The notes under the pieces were generated by a model, which saw nothing but the letters and a program-made list of their open reading frames with translations, searched no databases and had not been told where the DNA came from. A program made the position numbers and the translations under genes. From Bacteroides sp. (GTDB taxonomy: Bacteria; Bacteroidota; Bacteroidia; Bacteroidales; Bacteroidaceae): a stretch of 5,575 bases of DNA. Shown in pieces: positions 1 to 5,575 of the stretch. Each line of letters begins with the position of its first letter. Positions within the stretch are counted from its first letter, which is position 1. The stretch spans positions 1-5,575 of the forward strand of contig JAJPZL010000168.1 of NCBI GenBank assembly GCA_021204375.1, in the 5' to 3' direction.

Positions 1-8
1 TATCTTTG
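1..8 (+). promoter_or_regulatory. Bacteroidota-type -7 promoter element for the tdh operon
   Basis: TATCTTTG at the left edge matches the Bacteroidota sigma-ABfr -7 consensus TAnnTTTG exactly. The partner TTG (-33) box would lie outside the window, so only half of the promoter is visible. Transcription would start around position 12-14, about 40 nt ahead of the region where the tdh start codon should be. I infer that it drives tdh and the dehydratase behind it. Confidence 0.5.
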
Positions 9-50
9 TCAGACAACAATTAACAAGATGTCTCTATTAATAAAAAACGG

Positions 51-1076
51 ATCAAGGAAGAATTATTAAAGCATCGCCCGGAAAAAGGGATCTGGATGGA
101 AGAAGTTCCCATGCCCGGGACAGGAATTAATGATGTGCTGATAAAGATCCGCAAAACAGCTATTTGCGGAACTGATCTACACATATACAAGTGGGACGAG
201 TGGTTACAACGTACGATAAACACTCCTATGATCATCGGCCACGAATATGTAGGCGAAGTGGTGGAAACGGGAAAAGGCATCGAACATATTCATATAGGAG
301 ATCGTGTAACCGGAGAAGGGCACATTGCCTGCGGCCATTGCCGTAATTGCCGGTGCGGAAAGAAACATGTATGCGAGAACACCATCGGAGTCGGAATGAA
401 CTGCGACGGAGCTTTTGCCGAGTATCTATCCATCCCGGCCGAGAATGTAGTAAAGCTGGACGACCGCATCTCTGACGATATGGCTGCCATTATGGATCCC
501 TTCGGAAATGCCACTCACACTGCTCTCTCTTTCCCTCTGATCGGAGAAGATGTACTCATTACCGGTGCAGGCCTTATCGGATGTATAGCAACCGCCATTT
601 GCCGCTTTGCCGGTGCCCGGCACATTGTAGTAAGCGACCTAAGCGAATACCGTCTTAATATTGCCCGCCAGATGGGAGCAACCCTTACCGTAAATCCTAC
701 CCAGGGAGAAAGTATACAAGTGGCTATGAAACAACTTAATATACAGGGATTCGATATCGGACTGGAAATGTCAGGCTCCCCCAAAGCCTTTGGTGAGATA
801 GTAGATAATATGTATAACGGATCCAAAATCTCCCTGCTGGGTATTCTTCCCGATAACACGCAGGTAGACTGGAACAAGATCATCTTCAAAGCATTGACCC
901 TTAAAGGTATCTACGGACGCGAAATGTGGGAAACCTAGTATCAGATGAAACAGATGCTCATTACAGGAATCAACCTGGAGCCCGTTATCACCCATCGTTT
1001 TTCCATTGACGACTTCCGAAAAGGATTTGAAGTGATGGAGAGCGGAAACTGTGGAAAAGTTATTCTGGAGTGGTAA
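51..1076 (+). pseudogene. tdh: L-threonine 3-dehydrogenase (Tdh), disrupted by start loss and an in-frame TAG
   Basis: Tdh is a cytosolic zinc, NAD-dependent medium-chain dehydrogenase that oxidises L-threonine to 2-amino-3-ketobutyrate. The family signature is clear. Numbering from the ATG at 96, the catalytic-zinc Cys is C24 (KTAICGTD), GHEYVGEV is at 48-55, the structural-zinc cysteines are C79, C82, C85 and C93, and the Rossmann motif GAGLIG is at 157-162. Two lesions are visible. First, similarity to the family begins upstream of 96 ([11 protein letters not shown]), but no ATG, GTG or TTG lies in frame between the TAA at 21 and the ATG at 96. One substitution at 53 or 55 would recreate ATG. 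Second, TAG at 936-938 replaces the Trp of the family motif ETWY. The same frame then runs 45 more codons ([16 protein letters not shown]) to TAA at 1074. The restored length of about 340 residues equals that of the E. coli enzyme. The 280-residue ATG-to-TAG product would lack both termini and is probably inactive. Confidence 0.9.
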
Positions 1077-1116
1077 AGGAAGAGATGTTTGAATGCACAA
1101 TTAATAAAAACAAACT

Positions 1117-2058
1117 ATGGTTACTCAAGAGGAGATTGAACAAGCGCATGACAGGATACGTCCGTATATACACCGTACTCCCGTCCTTACCAACCAAACC
1201 CTCAATTCCCTGACCGGAGCAGAAATCTATTTTAAATGTGAGAATTTTCAGAAAGTAGGTGCCTTTAAAGCCCGTGGTGGTGTAAATGCCGTCTTACAGA
1301 TTGTACAAAACAAAGAAGCAGAATCGTTAACCACACACTCTTCCGGTAACCATGCCCAGGCACTTGCTTATGCTGCCCGCAAAGTAGGATTACATGCTTA
1401 TATTATAATGCCCCGCACCGCTCCCCAGGTAAAGAAAGATGCCGTACGGGGATACGGAGCGCAGGTAATTGAATGCGAACCTACCCTCGAAGCGCGGGAA
1501 GAGGGTGTGCAGAAAATAATCCGGAACAAAGGGGCCATACTGGTGCATCCTTTCGATAACGACCGTATCATTGCCGGACAGGCAACCGCTGCGAAGGAAC
1601 TATTTGAAGATATTGATATTACCCTGGAGGCTCTTATAACTCCCGTTGGCGGCGGTGGGCTACTTAGCGGTACTTCTCTTTCTGCCCGTTACTTCTCACC
1701 TACCACTCAGGTATTTGCCGGTGAACCCGAAGGAGCAGCGGATGCCATTTATTCGGTAAAAAGCGGCACCGTACAAAAACCGGAATTTATCCGGACCATT
1801 GCCGATGGCTTGCTTACTACCCTGAGCGAACGAACACTGGCCATTATCCGGAAACATGTAGCGGAGATCTTTCTGGTTAGTGATGAAGAGATCAAACAAG
1901 CCATGAAACTCATCTGGGAGCGGATGAAGATTGTAGTAGAGCCCTCTTCGGCAGTAGTACTGGCGGTGGTGATCAGACATAAAGAGCTATTTACAGGAAA
2001 AAGGGTAGGAATTATTCTATCCGGAGGAAATGTGGATTTAAGTAAACTACCCTTTTAA
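1117..2058 (+). CDS. PLP-dependent threonine/serine dehydratase (fold type II), intact
   Basis: This 313-residue cytosolic enzyme probably deaminates L-threonine to 2-oxobutyrate, and L-serine to pyruvate. The PLP Schiff-base lysine is K51 in GAFKARGG, SSGNH at 75-79 is the substrate loop, GGGG at 178-181 cradles the PLP phosphate, and S302 in SGGN should face the pyridine nitrogen. E203, A207 and D209 match the divalent-metal site of serine racemase and metal-activated dehydratases. There is no C-terminal ACT domain, so feedback inhibition by isoleucine, as in biosynthetic IlvA, is unlikely; the length fits the catabolic TdcB or serine-racemase type. The ATG at 1117 follows an A-rich leader without a Shine-Dalgarno, normal for Bacteroidota. 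It lies 40 bp after the tdh stop with no promoter seen between, so the two were probably co-transcribed. Serine racemase or 3-hydroxyaspartate ammonia-lyase activity cannot be excluded from sequence. No lesions are seen. Confidence 0.93.
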   Translation: MVTQEEIEQAHDRIRPYIHRTPVLTNQTLNSLTGAEIYFKCENFQKVGAFKARGGVNAVLQIVQNKEAESLTTHSSGNHAQALAYAARKVGLHAYIIMPRTAPQVKKDAVRGYGAQVIECEPTLEAREEGVQKIIRNKGAILVHPFDNDRIIAGQATAAKELFEDIDITLEALITPVGGGGLLSGTSLSARYFSPTTQVFAGEPEGAADAIYSVKSGTVQKPEFIRTIADGLLTTLSERTLAIIRKHVAEIFLVSDEEIKQAMKLIWERMKIVVEPSSAVVLAVVIRHKELFTGKRVGIILSGGNVDLSKLPF

Positions 2059-2092
2059 AAGCTTTCCGAAACATAACTTATTTTTGCTGGGA

Positions 2093-2127
2093 TTTGTCCA
2101 CCGGAAGAAATTCTCCCGGTGGACAAA
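2093..2127. terminator. Strong hairpin between convergent genes, probable bidirectional terminator
   Basis: TTTGTCCACCGG (2093-2104) and CCGGTGGACAAA (2116-2127) form a perfect 12-bp stem with an 11-nt loop. It begins 35 bp after the dehydratase stop and lies 11 bp beyond the minus-strand beta-helix stop, so it could end transcription from both sides. Neither strand has an immediate U-tract. The nearest T-rich run on the plus strand is about 10 nt beyond the stem, so the mechanism is not clearly the classical intrinsic one. Confidence 0.7.
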
Positions 2128-2138
2128 ATGTTATCCTT

Positions 2139-3490
2139 TTATAACCTTTTTACCTTGTTATCTCTGCCTTTATTTTCTATTACTTCTCCTTTGGTCTCAA
2201 TTATACTCTCTTCTACCTCTTCTCCAATTACCACCGGTATGGTGGTTTCATTCATCAGATACAGATTAGTACACTTTCCCTGCCCGTAAGGAGACATAGA
2301 TTCTCTATGTTCCGGATGGGCATAATCAATGAATAACGGTAGCGGCTGATGACGGTTCTCTCCCTCATAGGGACGCAAAAGTACTTTATTGTTGCTTCCC
2401 TGTACGGTAATGAACGAATGTACCAGCCTGTCCGACTCACCGGGGACTACCGTAAGGTCTACCTCCACATCGTTTCCTTCCAGAAAGAGCAACGGGCCAT
2501 AATTCGCATCTCCTTTGCAATTCTTCAATACCGCACCGTTTCCTACCCAGTAAGCCCGTTCGGTACCGATAGTAGTACAGTTCTCCAACCGCACTCCCCC
2601 GTTGGTACGCAACTCAAACCCACCCCGGGTATTTTTAGCCGTACAATTGATAAACGTTATATTCTTATTGTCCTGGTTATAGGTACGGAACCCCTCTTCA
2701 CAAAGAGACTTCATATAGCCCGGAGTTACCGCATATTCTCCCTGCCGGTTGGCTGTCCAGGTACGGAAGTTCACATCAAAAGCAGGACCGTTGATCTCTT
2801 TCATAATATCATCGGTAGTACGAAGTTCTCCCTCCACATAACAATTTTCAAACCAGATATCTCCGGCACTCTTCTGAATAAAAAAACCATGTCCGAAAGA
2901 TCTCATATAGAGCTTTACATCCAGTACCCGGATACCACTCCCCGTAATTAGGAACCCACTGTGCTTCTGGTGACGGATCACATCCGGTCCCCCTTTCCAA
3001 AAAGATCGCCATACCCATACGGAAATGATCCCTGTATATGGAGAGTAAAACCCGATACCGTATTATTTCGGCCCTCCACACAAAAGGCAACACCTCCCGG
3101 AGAGGTATCTTCTCCGATATTTATAATCTGTAGTCCTTTAAAGAGATTAGAATCTCCCGTAACCACCAACTCATTGGTATGGATGAGATGCTGTAACAGT
3201 CCACGTAAACGGGTGTCAATCTCCAGTGTAACTCCTTCAAGATCAAACTCATTATTACTACCCGAAAACTCCAGGTAGGGATATTGCTTTCTTTCCAACC
3301 TTGCTGCTATAGAGTCTTCATTAAGAAAATCGATCATCCGGTAGACACCCGGTACCAGTTTTACCGCATTATGATCTTGCCCGGCATATCAGGCCAGTTC
3401 TTCCAGTGAGGAGATCCTGATCAACTGGTTCCGGCATCCTGCCAGTAAAAAAGATACAAGTATCCCTATAAAAAATAGTTTCTTTGTCAT
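2139..3490 (-). pseudogene. Right-handed parallel beta-helix lipoprotein, disrupted by TGA and a -1 frameshift
   Basis: The reconstructed product is a 450-residue surface or periplasmic lipoprotein. It starts with a type II signal peptide (MTKKLFFIGILVSFLLAGC, lipobox Cys 19) and continues as a beta-helix of short strand-turn repeats rich in Asn, Gly and Val, such as ITFINCTAKN and VRLENCTTIG. Such folds are typical of polysaccharide lyases and glycosidases; I cannot assign a family or substrate. Two lesions break it. TGA at codon 34 (3391-3389) falls in LEELA-stop-YAGQD. One base is missing near 2989-2993, where a run of five G on the coding strand should be six to join FGKG to GPDVIRHQ. Without that base the frame ends in TGA at 2980-2978. 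The rest reads cleanly to TAA at 2141-2139. The gene lies 58 bp downstream of the GH28-like gene on the same strand, suggesting one operon. Confidence 0.82.
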
Positions 3491-3495
3491 ATTAT

Positions 3496-3499
3496 TCCT
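3496..3499 (-). promoter_or_regulatory. Shine-Dalgarno-like AGGA before the beta-helix lipoprotein
   Basis: On the minus strand AGGA sits 5 nt upstream of the ATG at 3490-3488. It supports that start, which is also the only one that includes the complete lipoprotein signal peptide. The later ATG at 3337 would give a fragment without it. Such a motif is not needed in Bacteroidota, so this is supporting evidence only. Confidence 0.45.
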
Positions 3500-3548
3500 G
3501 TTTTAGTATGCAATTCCTTATCTTATTTTATCTTTATAACTACTATTA

Positions 3549-4944
3549 TTACTTCAGTGTTACATTCTTTACATAGTTACCCACCCGGATATCCGCCTCC
3601 TGCAAGGATCGGATCCGTTTACCGTTGATCACAATATTCTCAAAAGATATATCCTCAATACTCTCCTGCTCTGAATAACCTTCAATAACAGAAGGATTGG
3701 CACTATAGCCATTATAATAGATATTTTTAAAACGTATATCTTTGATCCCACTCCCAGGCCTGTAACTATATTTTCGTTAAAAAGTACCCGGAGATTAAAA
3801 AGCTGTCCTTCCTGAATGTCATCAATACGTATATTCTCAAACGAAACATGCTGCACCCAATTACGGTCGCTTACACTGAAAGCGATACATCTCTGATAGT
3901 TACGGTCGTCTTCGTCGTGTTCCAGGATATCAATCTCTTTAAAGTGAAGGTTCTCAATAGAGTTCCCTCCATTGGTTACATCCCCGTGCAGTCCGATATT
4001 AATGGGATGGGTTACATCCGCCCAGAATATAGCATTTGTTACAGAATAATTCCGGGCATCTCCGTAAAAGTTCCAGCGGTGGACATAAATAGCAATGCAG
4101 TCGTCAGAGTTCCTCATAAACACATCGTTGATCGTTACATCAGAGCAGCTCATTAGGTCGATACCATCTCCCCAGCCCGTACTGCTGAATGATTTAAGAT
4201 TATTAATCCGGAGTCCGGTTACTTCCCCTCCATATACCGTATAATGAGCCGGATTAATCACCGTGATACCATCTATCTCAATATTCCTGGAAAAAGTAAT
4301 TTCAAACCCACGTTCAGGCTCCAGAATCATTCCAAGCCCTGTAAACCGTACATTTTCTACCCGATTACAAACAAACTTCCCTTTGATAACGGCTCCCGGA
4401 GCCAGATAGACTACCGTATTGGAAGGTACGTGGAATGCATTTCCCGGCTGATCCTTCGGTATATGGATCCCCGGGCCAAACCACATCACACCCGGATCAT
4501 TTTCAGCAGGTACTTCTTGTTGCAGGGTATTCGCAAAAATATGCAGGTTATGGAGTCTATCCCCGTTTATCTCCAGAGAAAGTTTAGAAGGTTGATCCAG
4601 GGTAAAAAAGATCAGATCTCCCTGAGTGGTATAAGTAATCCCCTTATTATCGGGTCTTATCTTTACCTGGTGGATCATTCCGTTATTTACCCGTACCCGA
4701 ACCTCTACTTTACCTTCAAATTAAACTCTACTATCGAAGCCGGTGCCGGATTATCCACATTTACCAGCACCTTATATTCAAAAAGATCCTACCAGTCGCT
4801 ACCCGGAGTACGTACCCACACCGTAAAATCATCGTTATGCATGGGATAAACCAATGGGGCAGGCACAGGATGTATATGGAGCTGCTGTGCTGTACTAATG
4901 CCTGTAACAAATATCAATCCGATCCAGAAAATTATTCGTTTCAT
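3549..4944 (-). pseudogene. Secreted GH28-like (polygalacturonase-type) glycosidase, disrupted by TAG and two -1 frameshifts
   Basis: The reconstructed protein has about 465 residues. It has a type I signal peptide (MKRIIFWIGLIFVTGISTAQ, likely cut after STA), an N-terminal beta-sandwich-like segment (about 40-130) and a right-handed beta-helix. Motifs of the GH28 type are present in corrected numbering: DGID at 260-263, SDDC with D281 and D282, and LHG with H320. The typical RIK motif is not evident, so substrate is unknown; related clan GH-N activities (GH49 dextranase) are possible. Three lesions are visible. TAG is at codon 52 (4791-4789, DW-stop-DLFEYKV). One T is missing at about 4718-4720; restoring it gives VEFNFEGKVEVRVRV leading into MIHQVKIRP. 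One base is missing at about 3758-3761; restoring it gives GPGSGIKDIRFKN and an open frame to TAA at 3551-3549. The longest uninterrupted piece (4678 down to 3629) has 349 residues, keeps the active-site region, and ends in out-of-frame sequence. Confidence 0.85.
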
Positions 4945-5005
4945 GTTTCCAATTACCTTAAATGTTTTACCTCTATAATCCTCCTATACCTGGAGAATAT
5001 ACCGG

Positions 5006-5013
5006 CAAAAATA
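5006..5013 (-). promoter_or_regulatory. Candidate -7 element for the GH28-like operon
   Basis: The minus strand reads TATTTTTG here, matching TAnnTTTG. Transcription would start near 5001 and give a leader of about 57 nt before the ATG at 4944, a normal length. No TTG lies 19-21 nt upstream, so the promoter would be weak or activator-dependent. The direct repeat at 5044-5073 lies upstream, where an activator could bind. Confidence 0.35.
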
Positions 5014-5043
5014 GAGAAAAGAGTTCCCTCAGAGGGTAGTGAA

Positions 5044-5073
5044 TGGTAACAAATAGTGGGACTGTTGGTAACA
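5044..5073. repeat. TGGTAACA direct repeat, 22-bp period
   Basis: TGGTAACA occurs at 5044-5051 and again at 5066-5073, followed by AATAG and TAG. The 22-bp centre-to-centre distance is close to two helical turns, so a dimeric activator could contact both copies on one DNA face. It sits about 30-60 bp upstream of the candidate -7 box at 5006-5013. The function is inferred from spacing only; a chance repeat of this length is possible. Confidence 0.35.
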
Positions 5074-5157
5074 TAGAATCCTAGTAAACGGATTTAATTA
5101 AAAAGATAGGACACCAGCCAGGAAACAGAGTTCACTTACACTACAACCTCTTTCAGG

Positions 5158-5165
5158 CAAAAGTA
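5158..5165 (-). promoter_or_regulatory. Second minus-facing -7-like element, mirror of the TetR promoter
   Basis: The minus strand reads TACTTTTG, a perfect TAnnTTTG and identical to the TetR gene's own -7 box. Its flanking 10-mer (5157-5166) is an exact inverted copy of 5231-5240. A start here would give a leader of about 205 nt ahead of the GH28-like gene. No correctly spaced TTG is visible, the nearest being 26 nt upstream, so activity is uncertain. Confidence 0.3.
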
Positions 5166-5209
5166 AAACAAAGATTTATCTGTACTTTTCGCAAAAAAAG
5201 AAAAAACTC

Positions 5210-5239
5210 TTGTAGTTTCTATTTTTCTTCTTACTTTTG
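5210..5239 (+). promoter_or_regulatory. Bacteroidota-type promoter of the TetR regulator gene
   Basis: TTG at 5210-5212 (-33) and TACTTTTG at 5232-5239 (-7) are separated by 19 nt, matching the Bacteroidota consensus TTG-N19-21-TAnnTTTG in sequence and spacing. The predicted transcription start is about 5243-5246, which leaves only 13-16 nt of leader before the ATG at 5259. Confidence 0.75.
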
Positions 5240-5242
5240 CAG

Positions 5243-5256
5243 ACCAAACGGTCGGT
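5243..5256. promoter_or_regulatory. Putative TetR-type operator over the transcription start
   Basis: ACCAAACGGTCGGT is an imperfect palindrome with 5 of 7 pairs matching around a central CG. It contains the perfect GACC-N4-GGTC inverted repeat at 5242-5253. It begins 3 bp after the -7 box and ends 2 bp before the start codon, so a bound dimer would block initiation. The site lies directly before a TetR-family gene, which makes autorepression the simplest reading. This is inferred, not shown. Confidence 0.55.
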
Positions 5257-5258
5257 TT

Positions 5259-5575
5259 ATGAAAGAGACTAAAGAATATATTATTCAAAAAGCTTTTGTA
5301 CTCTTCCTGCAAAAGAGTTACAAAGAGGTTACTATGCAGGATATTGTAAAGAGTACGGGACTCTCCAAAGGAGCTTTCTATCATTACTTCAAAAGTAAAG
5401 AAACTGTTTTTGAAGAGGTGATCCGTTATTTTTACGATCACATCATGATCACGGATTATAACGACTTTCCGACTACTTCGCTGAAAGAGTTCTACCAGAC
5501 CTACATTCGTAAGCTACATACTCCCACTTCTCTAGATGATCTGGATAGTGAAGCCAATCTGTTGGTATTTATCTC
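5259..5575 (+). CDS. TetR/AcrR-family transcriptional regulator, 5' part
   Basis: The first 105 codons of a cytosolic DNA-binding repressor are visible; the gene continues past the right edge. Residues 1-50 form the TetR N-terminal helix-turn-helix domain: a first helix (KEYIIQKAFVLFLQKSYKEV), then TMQDIVKSTGLSKGAFYHYFKSKETVF, which contains the family hallmark GLSKGAFYHYF with its recognition helix. The following residues (FEEVIRYFYDHI onward) begin the variable ligand-binding and dimerisation domain, which gives no clue to the inducer. The ATG at 5259 is chosen because it sits just after a consensus promoter and palindrome, and the domain starts immediately. There is no Shine-Dalgarno. It is divergent from the GH28-like operon, and it may control genes to the right, itself, or both. 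No lesion is seen in the visible part. Confidence 0.92.
   Translation, partial: MKETKEYIIQKAFVLFLQKSYKEVTMQDIVKSTGLSKGAFYHYFKSKETVFEEVIRYFYDHIMITDYNDFPTTSLKEFYQTYIRKLHTPTSLDDLDSEANLLVFI

Larger units (their letters stand above)
4945..5258. other. Divergent intergenic region between the GH28-like gene and the TetR gene
   Basis: This 314-bp stretch has no supportable gene. It is AT-rich and holds regulatory-looking elements, listed separately: two minus-facing TAnnTTTG boxes, a TGGTAACA direct repeat, the plus-facing promoter and a palindrome next to the regulator gene. A small GC hairpin (CCCTCAGAGGG, 5027-5037 approximately) and TTAATTAA near 5093-5100 are too short to interpret. No tRNA-like or riboswitch-like fold was recognised by eye. 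Confidence 0.6.

Noticed and set aside
28..69. ATG at 28 as the real tdh start, joined to the gene by a missing base in the A-run at 42-47.
   Set aside because: The frame from 28 ends at a TAA at 67-69. A repaired version would place 23 residues before the conserved Trp where E. coli Tdh has 14. It remains possible but is weaker than loss of an ATG near 51-56.
2349..2951. 200-codon plus-strand open frame opposite the beta-helix gene.
   Set aside because: It is antisense to a well-supported protein, has no recognisable domain and no promoter or leader; it is a shadow frame.
936..4791. Stop-codon reassignment, since all natural gene ends use TAA while internal stops are TAG, TAG and TGA.
   Set aside because: Only three cases occur, in two different codons, with no single amino acid fitting all of them, and the same genes also carry frameshifts and a lost start that recoding cannot explain.
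4244..4849. 201-codon plus-strand open frame opposite the GH28-like gene.
   Set aside because: The minus-strand frame has a signal peptide and active-site motifs; this frame has neither family features nor a start context.
4973..5074. 33-residue minus-strand frame in the leader of the GH28-like gene, as a possible leader peptide.
   Set aside because: It has no ribosome-binding signal, no repeated regulatory codons and no attenuator-like structure, and it would be expected by chance in this length.
5136..5441. 101-codon minus-strand open frame across the TetR promoter and 5' part.
   Set aside because: It runs antisense to a clear TetR helix-turn-helix region and through its promoter; its composition looks like a reverse reading of AT-rich DNA.

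Overview
The window looks like a chromosomal segment from a Bacteroidota member, probably order Bacteroidales; I cannot resolve the genus. The evidence is promoter elements matching the Bacteroidota consensus (TAnnTTTG, with a TTG 19 nt upstream in one case), A-rich leaders that mostly lack Shine-Dalgarno sequences, TAA at every natural gene end, and gene types common in that group (a lipoprotein beta-helix protein, a GH28-like glycosidase, a short-leader TetR gene). I see no RNA genes, insertion sequences or CRISPR repeats.

Layout. Positions 1-2058 (+) hold a threonine-catabolism pair: an L-threonine 3-dehydrogenase gene (tdh) broken by a missing start codon and an in-frame TAG, then, 40 bp on, an intact 313-residue PLP-dependent threonine/serine dehydratase. 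A 12-bp perfect hairpin at 2093-2127 separates these from two minus-strand genes. Read 5' to 3' on the minus strand these are a secreted GH28-like glycosidase (4944 to 3549) and, 58 bp on, a lipoprotein with a right-handed parallel beta-helix (3490 to 2139). They look like a two-gene polysaccharide-degradation operon, but both are broken. A divergent intergenic region (4945-5258) carries promoter elements facing both ways, a spaced direct repeat and a palindrome. It leads into the 5' part of a TetR-family regulator that runs off the right edge.

The main result is the pattern of damage. Three of the five genes carry several disabling changes: tdh (start lost, TAG), the beta-helix lipoprotein (TGA, one missing base), and the GH28-like gene (TAG, two missing bases). 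Correcting each position restores one continuous protein of ordinary length. All clear indels are losses of a single base, and the dehydratase and the visible part of the regulator are clean. This fits recent selective gene decay, but uncorrected sequencing error would look similar and must be excluded first. I found no convincing undescribed system. The most informative regulatory feature is a TetR-type palindrome that overlaps the predicted transcription start and almost touches the start codon.
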